A DNA stretch of 47,992 nt, taken from Clostridia bacterium. GTDB taxonomy: Bacteria; Bacillota; Clostridia; Christensenellales; Borkfalkiaceae. The notes below the pieces were generated by a model. The model saw nothing but the letters and a program-made list of their open reading frames with translations. It was not told the origin of the DNA and did no database searches. Shown piece by piece: positions 32,830-40,096 of the stretch; the stretch's first letter is position 1, and each line of letters opens with the position of its first letter. Where the stretch lies: positions 1 to 47,992 of the forward strand of contig JAGHJS010000043.1 in assembly GCA_017886545.1 (NCBI GenBank), given 5' to 3'. Made by a program: the position numbers and the translations under genes.

Positions 32830-33486
32830 ATGAGGGAAATCAAGGTCGCTCCGTCCATTCTTTCCGCCGATTTTGCGGCGTTGGGCGAAGCGGTGGAACG
32901 GTTGGAAACAGCGGGGGCGGATCTTGTGCACTGCGACGTGATGGACGGCACCTTCGTGCCGCTGATCACCTTCGGGTCGCATATGGTCGAGGCGCTCCGC
33001 CCGCATACGCGGCTGCCGCTGGACGTGCATCTGATGACGATCAACCCGTGGGAAAAGGCGGAGGAGTTCGCGCGCGCGGGGGCGGATATCCTGACCGTCC
33101 ACGCCGAGGCGTGCGGCGACCGTCTGGGAGAAGCGCTGCGGCACATCCGTTCGCTCGGCGTAAAGAGCGGCGTCGCCGTCAGCCCGCACACCCTTGTGGA
33201 GAGCGTGCTGCCCTACGCCGAAGACTTCGACATGCTGCTCGTCATGAGCGTCGTTCCCGGGCGGGGCGGGCAGAAGCTCATCGAGGACACCCTGAAAAAG
33301 GCGGAAAAGGCGCGCGACTTTTTTGCAAAGCACGGCATCGTGCGCGATATCGAAATGGACGGCGGCATCACCGAGGAGAATGTTTCGGCGGTCACGGCTG
33401 CGGGCGTCAACGTCATCGTGGCGGGGAGCGCGGTCTTCCGTTCGTCCGATATGAAGCGGACGATCGCGCGGCTGCGCGGAGAATAA
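32830..33486 (+). CDS. rpe: Ribulose-phosphate 3-epimerase
   Basis: 218-residue TIM-barrel enzyme of the pentose phosphate pathway that interconverts ribulose 5-phosphate and xylulose 5-phosphate. Typical pieces are VAPSILSADF, CDVMDGTFVP, LDVHLM (metal His and Asp), EMDGGITEEN and the phosphate site VAGSAVFRS. The phosphate-loop stretch reads VMSVVPGRGGQ where most members have MSVNPGFGGQ. The ATG at 32830 follows GGGGGTG; an in-frame GTG at 32824 adds two residues. Its place before thiN matches B. subtilis. Confidence 0.95.
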   Translation: MREIKVAPSILSADFAALGEAVERLETAGADLVHCDVMDGTFVPLITFGSHMVEALRPHTRLPLDVHLMTINPWEKAEEFARAGADILTVHAEACGDRLGEALRHIRSLGVKSGVAVSPHTLVESVLPYAEDFDMLLVMSVVPGRGGQKLIEDTLKKAEKARDFFAKHGIVRDIEMDGGITEENVSAVTAAGVNVIVAGSAVFRSSDMKRTIARLRGE

Positions 33487-33496
33487 GAGAGAAGTG

Positions 33497-33522
33497 CGGG
33501 CGGCAGAGGCTGCCCGTTTTTT
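33497..33522 (+). terminator. Hairpin with T-run between rpe and thiN
   Basis: CGGGC (33497-33501) pairs with GCCCG (33512-33516), with an inner GCAG/CTGC alternative, followed by TTTTTT. It may terminate or attenuate rpe transcripts; no separate thiN promoter is obvious, so some read-through is likely. Confidence 0.6.
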
Positions 33523-33535
33523 GCGGGAAAGGACT

Positions 33536-34144
33536 ATGAAAGGCATCGTATTTCTGAACGGGGAACCCCCGAAAGGGGAGATCGACTGTACGGGCGCGCT
33601 CACCGTCTGCTGCGACGGCGCGCTGCGCTGGGCGGAAGGGAAGGCGCGCATAGACGTGAAGGCGGGCGACTTCGACTCGCTCGGGTATATTCCCGCGGAC
33701 GCGCTCGTCTATCCCAGCCGCAAAAATTTCACCGACGGCGAGATCGCGCTGGAGTACCTCCTTACGCACGGCTGTACGGAGATCGAGCTGTACGGGGGCG
33801 GCGGCGGACGGGACGATCATTTTTACGGCAACCTGTGCCTTCTGTACGCCGCGTTCCTGCGCGGCGTCTCCGCGCGCATGATCACGAATTACACGGATAT
33901 TTACTGCGCCGCGGGTGAAACGGTGTGGAAAAACAAAAAGGGGATCACACTGTCGCTTGCACCCGTAGGGGAGAGCGCGCATATAATAGAGAGTGAAGGG
34001 CTGCGGTACCCGCTCGAGGACCTTACGCTCACGGCGCACGCGTGCCGCGGGCTGAGCAACGTCGTCGAGGAGGACTTTGCGCGCATCGTCTGCGACGCGG
34101 GCACGCTCTTCGTGTTCGAAGTGCGGGAGGAAGCGAAGTGGTAA
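33536..34144 (+). CDS. thiN: Thiamine pyrophosphokinase
   Basis: 202-residue enzyme that transfers pyrophosphate from ATP to thiamine. The catalytic N-terminal domain has CCDGAL, then KAGDFDSLG, the metal-binding Asp motif FTDGEIALEY and GGGGGRDDHFYGNL; the C-terminal beta domain follows. It corresponds to yloS/thiN in the B. subtilis block. The ATG at 33536 follows GGGAAAGGA. Its last codons overlap the start of the tiny spoVM gene by 7 nt, so the two are probably coupled. Confidence 0.93.
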   Translation: MKGIVFLNGEPPKGEIDCTGALTVCCDGALRWAEGKARIDVKAGDFDSLGYIPADALVYPSRKNFTDGEIALEYLLTHGCTEIELYGGGGGRDDHFYGNLCLLYAAFLRGVSARMITNYTDIYCAAGETVWKNKKGITLSLAPVGESAHIIESEGLRYPLEDLTLTAHACRGLSNVVEEDFARIVCDAGTLFVFEVREEAKW

Positions 34145-34236
34145 AAATCATCTGCGTAAAACCGCCGCGGGCGGTGCGGGCGGCGCTGCGGGTTATCCTG
34201 CGCGCGAAGGCCGCTGTCCGCCCGAACGAAAGATAA
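34138..34236 (+). CDS. spoVM: SpoVM, stage V sporulation protein M
   Basis: A 32-residue frame starting at GTG 34138 and overlapping the thiN stop. GGGAGGA (34124-34130) lies seven bases upstream. The product is a short basic amphipathic helix: MVKIICVKPPRAVRAALRVI and then a basic tail. It aligns with B. subtilis SpoVM (26 residues): IKLPKF corresponds to VKPPRA with the conserved Pro, then a GGIVRAML-like helix. SpoVM senses positive membrane curvature on the forespore and anchors SpoIVA for coat and cortex assembly. The site between thiN and rpmB is exactly where spoVM lies in B. subtilis. This implies descent from, or current, endospore formers. Confidence 0.8.
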   Translation: MVKIICVKPPRAVRAALRVILRAKAAVRPNER

Positions 34237-34242
34237 AATGAG

Positions 34243-34275
34243 CCGCCGCCCCGTTCGGGGCGGCGGTATTTTTTT
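34243..34275 (+). terminator. Rho-independent terminator after spoVM
   Basis: CCGCCGCCCCG (34243-34253) pairs with CGGGGCGGCGG (34256-34266) around TT, followed by TATTTTTTT. Confidence 0.95.
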
Positions 34276-34320
34276 GTATGGTTTTTTGCCGGCACGGAAA
34301 AGGGGAAGCGATTGCCGCGC

Positions 34321-34892
34321 CCTGTCATCCCGAGCCTGTCGAGGGATCTCTATAAAAATATTGACGATATCAGCATAGAGATCCTTCGCTTCGCTTTGCT
34401 TCGCTCAGGATGACAGGAAGGAAGCCCGCTGCTCCGCTCAGGATGACGTAAAGTGCTTCCTTTCCAATAATCAAACTGCGCGTTCCAAAGCCGCGCCTTT
34501 GGAAAAGCGCCCCCTCGTCGGAGCAGTCGGCGGCGCTCTCGCATCGCCCTAAGGGGCAATGCTCGCATGCGCACTCCGCTCCTCCTCTTCCCAAAAATCT
34601 CACTTCGTTGCGATTTTCGGGAGCCCTGTTGCCGCATACCTGCGGCTCAATTCGGAAAGAGTGAATGCGGCGCGCTTAAATAATCCCTCGCAAAAGCAAA
34701 AATCACACTTTTTGCTTTTGCACATTGCGCTTTGCGAAAAGCGTAGCGGAAAGGGGTGAATTTTTGCCCGTTCTATAATGGGCAAGCCCTGAAAAGGGCA
34801 AAAAGAGGGGAAAACCGACATCCTGTAAAGGTGTCGGTTTTCCCCTGCTCTCACGGCGAAGCGCAGCGCCTTTGCGCGAGATTCGCGTGAAT
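34321..34892 (+). repeat. Modular hairpin element, copy E5 (expanded)
   Basis: HP0 at 34324-34414, with a second GGATGAC at 34441-34447. HP1 arms TTCCAAAG/CTTTGGAA (34478-34510). HP2 GCCGCA/TGCGGC (34631-34646). HP3 34807-34821 with 34833-34847 (arm CCGACA/TGTCGG). HP4 34852-34890 (GCGAA/TTCGC inside TCACG/CGTGA). Extra hairpins are inserted between HP2 and HP3, such as GCAAAAGCAAAA/TTTTGCTTTTGC near 34693-34722. No gene is seen in it. Confidence 0.85.
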
Positions 34893-35237
34893 TTTCCAAT
34901 AATCAAACTGCGCGTTCCAAAGCTACGCCTTTGGAAAAGCGCCCCCAATTTGCCGTATGCTTACGGCTTTTTGGGGAAAGGTGAATGCGCCGCACTTCTA
35001 TAAAGGTGTGCCCTAAACAAGGGGTGCCCCGAAAATCGCAGGGCTACGCCCGAGATTTTTGGGGAGGAGGAGAAACAGTATTGCGGCGTTTGCGGATTGC
35101 CTTTTGGCAAGCCGCTACAACGCAAATGCTGTTTCGACGAGGCGGCGCAGAGGAAAACCCCGCTGTCTCGTAAGAGCAGCGGGGTTTTCCTGCCATCACG
35201 GCGTTTCGCAGCCGACAGCTCGGCGAGAAACGCGTGA
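34893..35237 (+). repeat. Modular hairpin element, copy E6
   Basis: This copy starts without HP0 directly after E5. HP1 arms are TTCCAAAG/CTTTGGAA (34910-34942). HP2 is GCCGTA/TACGGC (34952-34967). HP3 is 35151-35165 with 35177-35191 (arm CCCCGCTG/CAGCGGGG, inner CTC/GAG). HP4 is TCACGGCGTTTC/GAAACGCGTGA (35196-35237). It ends 10 nt from the rpmB stop codon, so on the minus strand it may help end rpmB transcripts. E5 and E6 together fill the ~1-kb gap from spoVM to rpmB. Confidence 0.85.
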
Positions 35238-35247
35238 AATTACTTTT

Positions 35248-35436
35248 TTACGCCCTTTCTACTTTGTCGCTTTTCAGGCAGCGTGCGCACACATAGGCGG
35301 TTTCCGCCTTGCCGTCCTTGAGGATGGTGACCTTCTGCACGTTGGGTTTAAAGGTCCTCTTGGTCTTGCGGTTGCTGTGGCTGACGTTATTGCCGGCGTG
35401 CTGCCCCTTATTGCAGATGCTGCAAACTCTCGACAT
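35248..35436 (-). CDS. rpmB: 50S ribosomal protein L28
   Basis: 62-residue large-subunit protein with the zinc-binding form: CSICNKG near the start and CARCLKSDKV near the end give four Cys. The central NRKTKRTFKPNVQKV is the family core. The start at 35436 (minus strand) follows GGAGGAGG; a longer in-frame reading from 35583 would add an atypical hydrophobic N-terminus and span the promoter. It is divergent from the asp23 gene, as in B. subtilis (rpmB versus yloU). Confidence 0.97.
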   Translation of the reverse strand: MSRVCSICNKGQHAGNNVSHSNRKTKRTFKPNVQKVTILKDGKAETAYVCARCLKSDKVERA

Positions 35437-35521
35437 GATCCTACCTCCTCCGCACGATTTTTTGTGTGCGGGCGTTGATTTCGTAATAAAAACCCGCCGT
35501 ATATACGGAACGAGCTTTAAT

Positions 35522-35550
35522 ACTATACCAAAAGAAACGCAAAAAATCAA
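35522..35550 (-). promoter_or_regulatory. Predicted rpmB promoter
   Basis: On the minus strand TTGATT (complement of 35545-35550) and TATAGT (complement of 35522-35527) are 17 nt apart. Confidence 0.75.
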
Positions 35551-35621
35551 TCGATTTCGCATTCGATTTTCGTATTTTTTCACGCATGGGCAAAAAAATA
35601 CGGAGCAGATTCAAATTCTTC

Positions 35622-35650
35622 TTGCAAAATGTCGGGAAATGGGTTAAAAT
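35622..35650 (+). promoter_or_regulatory. Predicted promoter of the asp23-fakA-recG genes
   Basis: TTGCAA (35622-35627) and TAAAAT (35645-35650) with a 17-nt spacer, 22 nt before the start codon of the Asp23-type gene. Confidence 0.8.
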
Positions 35651-35672
35651 AAAGATGCAGGAGTAAAATGCC

Positions 35673-36023
35673 ATGTCTGTAAACACGAGCAATGCATACG
35701 GCAAGATAACCATATCCGACCTCGCCATCGCGCGGGTGGCTTCGCATGCCGCCACGGAGTGCTACGGCATCGTCGAAACCGTATCGCGCCGTTTTACGGA
35801 CAGCCTTGCCGAGCTGTTCGGCCGCCGCCCCAAAGGGAAGGGCGTACGCGTAACGACGAACGGCGACAGGATCTACATCGACGTTTACGTCATCATCAAG
35901 TTCGGCGTTTCCATCAATGCGGTCGCCGAATCGCTCAAAGAGAGCGTAAAATACAGAGTGGAACGGTTCACGGGCATGATCGTGGATACCGTCAACGTGA
36001 ACATCATCGGGGTCAAATTGTGA
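35673..36023 (+). CDS. Asp23/Gls24-family protein (YloU-like)
   Basis: 116-residue cytoplasmic protein. The Asp23/Gls24 domain spans almost all of it: GKITISDLAIARVASHAATE, then RIYIDVYVIIKFGVSI and YRVERFTGMIVDTVNVNIIGVKL. Members are linked to the envelope or alkaline stress; the YloU type is regularly found just before the DAK-type fatty-acid-kinase gene, as here. CAGGAG precedes the ATG. The role is not established; partnership with the fakA-like neighbour is suggested by the conserved order. Confidence 0.93.
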   Translation: MSVNTSNAYGKITISDLAIARVASHAATECYGIVETVSRRFTDSLAELFGRRPKGKGVRVTTNGDRIYIDVYVIIKFGVSINAVAESLKESVKYRVERFTGMIVDTVNVNIIGVKL

Positions 36024-36097
36024 TCGCCCCGTATTTTTGCATATCCGCGGGGCGGAACGCTGCGCCCCGTCTTTTCTGTTAAGGAGAGAGTGGTTCC

Positions 36098-37738
36098 ATG
36101 CCAAAAACGATAGGGAGCACCGAGCTTCGCAGGATGATCGCTGCGGGCGCGAAGGTGCTTGAAATAAACAGGGCGAAGGTCGATTCGCTCAACGTGTTCC
36201 CCGTGCCGGACGGCGACACGGGCACGAATATGTCGCTGACCATCCAGTCGGCGGTGCGGGAGATGAACCTCTGCACCTCCAACCGCATGTCCGAACTGTG
36301 CGACGCCGTTTCCAAAGGCGCGCTCAAAGGCGCGCGCGGCAATTCGGGCGTCATCTTGTCGCAGCTGTTCCGCGGTATCTGCGCGGAATGCAAAAAACAC
36401 GAAGATGTGAACATCAAAGCGTTCGCCCGCGCCATGGAGAACGGCACGCGCGTCGCCTATTCCGCCGTATCCAAGCCCAAGGAGGGCACCATGCTCACCG
36501 TGGCGCGGATGATGAGCGAATTCGCCGTCTCCTCCGCCGCGAAGTTCCGCGATTTTACCGTCTTCCTCGAAGAAGTCATCAAAAAGGGCGAGGAAGCCCT
36601 CGCCAAGACCCCCGAACAGCTCCCCGTCCTGAAAAAGGCGGGCGTGGTCGACGCGGGCGGCATGGGGCTTTTGTGCATCTACCGCGGCTTTCTGGGCGCG
36701 CTCAACGGCGAAGAATACGAAGAGCTCGCCGCGCCCGACGCGCAGAAGGCGGACGAGGACGTGTTCGGCGACAATTCGGACATCATCAACCTCGATTTGG
36801 GCGAGATCGTGTTCGCCTACTGCACCGAATTTTTCATCATCAATCTGAAAAAGCAGACCACCCTCGCGGACATCGACAGGCTGAAAGAAAAGCTCATGCA
36901 GATCGGCGACTGCGTCATCTGCATCGGCGACTTAGAGCTGGTCAAAGTGCACGTGCACACCAACACGCCGGGCGTTGCGCTCACCTACGCGCTGGAGCTG
37001 GGAGAGCTCGACCGCGTGAAGATCGAAAACATGCTCGAACAGAACCGCGCCATGCGCGCCAAGCGCGAGGCGGAAAAGAAGGAGATGGGCATGCTCGCCA
37101 TCTGCGCGGGCGAGGGCATCGAGGCGATCTTCAAAGACCTTCTGGTCGACCGCGTGATCGAAGGCGGGCAGACCATGAACCCGAGCGCGAGCGACATTGC
37201 CGACGCGGTGCAGAAGATCAACGCCGACCATGTGTTCGTGTTCCCCAACAACAAAAACATCATCCTCGCGGCGGAGCAGGCGAAGGCGCTGGTCACGAAC
37301 CGCACCATCCACGTCATCCCCACCAAAAACATCCCGCAGGGCTTTGCCGCGGTGCTCGCCTTCAACGCGGAGGCGACGCCCGAAGAGAACAAGACGGATA
37401 TGCTGCACGCGCTCGACAACGTGCGCGCGGGGCAGTGCACCTACGCGGTGCGCAACACGCACCTCAACGGGTTCAGCCTCAAAGAGGGCGACATCATCGG
37501 GCTGGACGACAAAAAGATCCTCGCCAAGGGCAGCAACATCGAGGACACGATGATGACGCTCGTCGATAAACTGAAAGACAGTTCGCACGAGATCATCACC
37601 CTCTATTACGGTAAGGAAGTGGCGGAGGAGGACGCGGAGAAGCTCGCCGCGCGCATCGCCGAAAAATACCCCGACTGCGACGTGGACTTCCACTTCGGCG
37701 GGCAGCCGGTGTACTACTACATCGTATCTTTGGAATAA
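36098..37738 (+). CDS. fakA: DAK-domain protein FakA (YloV), fatty acid kinase
   Basis: 546-residue protein with an N-terminal DhaL-type ATP-binding domain. The signature VFPVPDGDTGTNMSLT near residue 35 carries the Mg-binding aspartates, and GARGNSGVILSQLFRG follows. A middle domain and a C-terminal DegV/EDD-related region complete it. In Firmicutes FakA with a FakB fatty-acid-binding partner phosphorylates exogenous fatty acids for phospholipid synthesis; no fakB is in this window. AAGGAGAG precedes the ATG. Placed between Asp23 and recG as in B. subtilis (yloU-yloV-...-recG), though sdaAB/sdaAA are absent. Confidence 0.93.
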   Translation: MPKTIGSTELRRMIAAGAKVLEINRAKVDSLNVFPVPDGDTGTNMSLTIQSAVREMNLCTSNRMSELCDAVSKGALKGARGNSGVILSQLFRGICAECKKHEDVNIKAFARAMENGTRVAYSAVSKPKEGTMLTVARMMSEFAVSSAAKFRDFTVFLEEVIKKGEEALAKTPEQLPVLKKAGVVDAGGMGLLCIYRGFLGALNGEEYEELAAPDAQKADEDVFGDNSDIINLDLGEIVFAYCTEFFIINLKKQTTLADIDRLKEKLMQIGDCVICIGDLELVKVHVHTNTPGVALTYALELGELDRVKIENMLEQNRAMRAKREAEKKEMGMLAICAGEGIEAIFKDLLVDRVIEGGQTMNPSASDIADAVQKINADHVFVFPNNKNIILAAEQAKALVTNRTIHVIPTKNIPQGFAAVLAFNAEATPEENKTDMLHALDNVRAGQCTYAVRNTHLNGFSLKEGDIIGLDDKKILAKGSNIEDTMMTLVDKLKDSSHEIITLYYGKEVAEEDAEKLAARIAEKYPDCDVDFHFGGQPVYYYIVSLE

Positions 37739-37754
37739 CATACCGAGGAAAAGG

Positions 37755-37778
37755 CGGCGGGTCATCCGCCGTTTTTTT
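37755..37778 (+). terminator. Rho-independent terminator between fakA and recG
   Basis: CGGCGG (37755-37760) pairs with CCGCCG (37766-37771) around GTCAT, followed by TTTTTTT. It lies only 13 nt upstream of the recG start, so recG is expected to depend on read-through or a promoter I cannot see. Confidence 0.85.
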
Positions 37779-37790
37779 GCAGGAAAAAGC

Positions 37791-39797
37791 ATGGAACTTA
37801 CGGCACTCAAAGGCATTTCGGATAAGCGGGCGAAGGACTTTGCCGCGCTGGGCGTGCATTCCGCTGAGGATCTCGTGCGCCTCTTTCCGCGCGCCTACCT
37901 CGACCTCACGCAGCAGGTGCGCATTTCGGAGTGCTACCACAACGACACCGTGCTGCTGGCGTGCCGCGTCGTATCCCCGCCGCAGACGGTGTACAACGGC
38001 AGGCGCAGTTTCGTCAAGGTGTGGTGCGATCAGGAGGGCGAGCGCTTTTCCGCCGTGTGGTTCAACGCGCCGTATGTGCGCTCCAAACTCGTTGCGGGGG
38101 AGGAGTACCTCTTTTACGGGCGGGTGACCAACCGCTACGGCATGCAGCCGAGCATGGCGAACCCGCAGTTCGAGCCGCGCGGCGCGGGCAGGCTGCAGGG
38201 CATCATCCCCGTATACCCGCTCAAAGGCTCGCTGACGCAGCGCGTCGTGCGCAGCGCCGTGCGCGAGGCGCTCCGCTTCTGTCTGCCGCAGACGGCGATC
38301 CCCGCGGCGCTGTGCAGAAAGTACGCGCTCTCCCCCCTCGGGGAGGCGTACCGCCGCATCCACGCGCCCGAAACGTTCGCACAGAAGGACGGGGCGGCAG
38401 AGCGCATCGCGCTCGAAGAGTACTTTTTGCTGCTCTCCGCTTTCAAGCTGCTCAAGGGAAGCAAAGAGGACGCCCGCGCCTTCCGCTACAGCTGCACCGC
38501 GGCGGACGTGGCGGACTTCGCGCGCCGCTTTCCCTATGAACTGACGGCGGGGCAGAAGGGCGCCGTCAACGAGATTTATGAAAATCTGAAATGCCCGCAG
38601 CGCATGAACCGACTGCTGCAGGGGGACGTGGGCTGCGGCAAAACGGCGGTCGCGCTGTGCGCGGTGTTCATGGCGGTCAAAAGCGGGCACCAGGCGATGA
38701 TGCTCGCTCCCACCGAAGTGCTCGCCGAACAGAATTTCGCGCTCGTGCAGAAGTTTTTGCCCGAGTACCCCGCCGCGCTCCTGACGGGCGCTACCCCCGC
38801 GAAGGAGAAGCGCGAAACAAAGCGCGCGCTCGCCGCGGGGGAGCTGCGCATCGTCTGCGGCACGCACGCGCTGTTGCAGGCGGACGTGACCGCCCCCGAC
38901 CTCGCGCTCGCCGTGTGCGACGAGCAGCAGCGATTCGGCGTGGCGCAGCGCTCCGCGCTCGGCGGCAAGAGCGACGGCGCGGACGTTCTGGTCATGTCCG
39001 CCACGCCCATCCCGCGCACCCTTTCGCTCATCTTTTACGGCGATCTGGACGTGTCCGAGATAAAAGAAAAGCCGAAAGAGCGCGCCGAGACGGTCACCGC
39101 CGTCATATCGCAGCGCAAATACGACGATATGCTCGAATATATCGGGCGGGAAGCGGCAAAGGGGAACCGAGCCTACTTCGTCTGCCCCAAGATCGAGGGG
39201 GACGAGGAGGGGGCGCTCGCGAGCGTCACCGAGCTGTACGACGAGCTGAAAAACAGGCTGCCGCGCGTGCGGTTCGCGCTTTTGCACGGCAAGATGAAGG
39301 ACGCGCAGAAGGCGGAGATCGTGGATGCGTTCCGTGACGGGCAGACGGACTGCCTCGTCACGACGACGGTCATCGAAGTGGGCATCGACGTGCCCGACGC
39401 GACCATCATGGTCATCTACAACGCCGAGCGGTTCGGGCTTTCGCAGCTGCACCAGCTGCGCGGACGGGTCGGCCGCGGCGGGAAAAAGAGCTACTGCTTT
39501 TTGCTCATCGGCGCCGATTCGGAGGAGGCGCGCGCGCGGCTCACGGTGCTCAAAAACAACACAGACGGGTTCAAGATCGCGGAAGAGGACTTAAAACTGC
39601 GCGGCGGCGGCGATTTTATGGGCGTGCGGCAGAGCGGGCACGCCATTGCGGATATCAAAAATCTGCATTATCCGCCCGAGGTCATCTTCACGGCGAAAAA
39701 GCTCGCGGACGAGGCGGCGGGCATGGGCGATACCGAGCAGCTGCACCGCCTCGCCATGCAGAAGTACGAAAAGCTGAAGGAGATCGTGATGAACTGA
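37791..39797 (+). CDS. recG: ATP-dependent DNA helicase RecG
   Basis: 668-residue superfamily 2 helicase that remodels stalled forks and branch-migrates Holliday junctions. The N-terminal wedge/OB domain covers ~40-150. Walker A is GDVGCGKT at 278-285, motif III is VMSATPIPRTL, motif VI is HQLRGRVGRGGKKSYC, and the RecG-specific GDFMGVRQSGH follows. Motif II reads DEQQ (377-380) followed by RFGVAQR; the usual form is DEQHRFGV. The start gives the typical LKGISDKRAKDFAALGVHS opening. The ribosome site (AGGA) is weak, and a terminator lies just upstream. Confidence 0.96.
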   Translation: MELTALKGISDKRAKDFAALGVHSAEDLVRLFPRAYLDLTQQVRISECYHNDTVLLACRVVSPPQTVYNGRRSFVKVWCDQEGERFSAVWFNAPYVRSKLVAGEEYLFYGRVTNRYGMQPSMANPQFEPRGAGRLQGIIPVYPLKGSLTQRVVRSAVREALRFCLPQTAIPAALCRKYALSPLGEAYRRIHAPETFAQKDGAAERIALEEYFLLLSAFKLLKGSKEDARAFRYSCTAADVADFARRFPYELTAGQKGAVNEIYENLKCPQRMNRLLQGDVGCGKTAVALCAVFMAVKSGHQAMMLAPTEVLAEQNFALVQKFLPEYPAALLTGATPAKEKRETKRALAAGELRIVCGTHALLQADVTAPDLALAVCDEQQRFGVAQRSALGGKSDGADVLVMSATPIPRTLSLIFYGDLDVSEIKEKPKERAETVTAVISQRKYDDMLEYIGREAAKGNRAYFVCPKIEGDEEGALASVTELYDELKNRLPRVRFALLHGKMKDAQKAEIVDAFRDGQTDCLVTTTVIEVGIDVPDATIMVIYNAERFGLSQLHQLRGRVGRGGKKSYCFLLIGADSEEARARLTVLKNNTDGFKIAEEDLKLRGGGDFMGVRQSGHAIADIKNLHYPPEVIFTAKKLADEAAGMGDTEQLHRLAMQKYEKLKEIVMN

Positions 39798-39805
39798 AAA
39801 GGGGG

Positions 39806-39904
39806 TTCACGAAAAAAGTTTTGAAAGAGACAAAACTTTTTTCCGTGATTTGATAGACGATTGAACGTTCGCCCGCCGCAGGGAAACCCTGCGGCGGGCT
39901 TTTT
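39806..39904 (-). repeat. Modular hairpin element, partial copy E7, with terminator
   Basis: HP4 at 39807-39850 is identical to that of E3 (TTCACGAAAAAAGTTTTG.. CAAAACTTTTTTCCGTG). The following GATAGACGATTGAACG resembles the HP3 left frame but its partner is gone. Instead a strong terminator follows on the + strand: GCCCGCCGCAGGG (39871-39883) pairs with CCCTGCGGCGGGC (39887-39899), then TTTTT. It ends the recG transcript. Confidence 0.8.
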
Positions 39905-40009
39905 GGCAGAACGGCGGGCGCGGGGAGGGTACGCGCCCCGATACAGGACGGATTTCCGGCGGCAAAGGGCGTAAAGTTTTCATTCCCCCTTGCGGCGGCG
40001 CTCCGTTTA

Positions 40010-40039
40010 TTGACAAAAGGGGCGGAAAAATGATAAAAT
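40010..40039 (+). promoter_or_regulatory. Predicted promoter of the his operon
   Basis: TTGACA (40010-40015) and TAAAAT (40034-40039) with an 18-nt spacer. The leader before hisZG is only about 50 nt, with no T-box and no run of His codons, so regulation is not visible. Confidence 0.8.
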
Positions 40040-40096
40040 CATATGCGGAAAACTGTCGGCTCGTCGGGCGCCTGCGCCCGCGGCGGGGAGGGAAAC

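Noticed and set aside
34559..34759. Short open frames in the 34.3-35.2 kb gap
   Set aside because: They consist of the modular hairpin elements; the translations change with each module and show no ribosome sites.
35437..35583. N-terminal extension of rpmB
   Set aside because: L28 has a standard start at 35436 with an excellent ribosome site; the extension crosses the predicted promoter.
37596..39452. Minus-strand open frame opposite fakA/recG (618 codons)
   Set aside because: It covers the conserved helicase motifs of recG on the other strand and has no recognisable domain.
40040..40096. His-operon attenuator or T-box
   Set aside because: The leader is about 50 nt, without consecutive His codons, terminator hairpin or T-box motifs.
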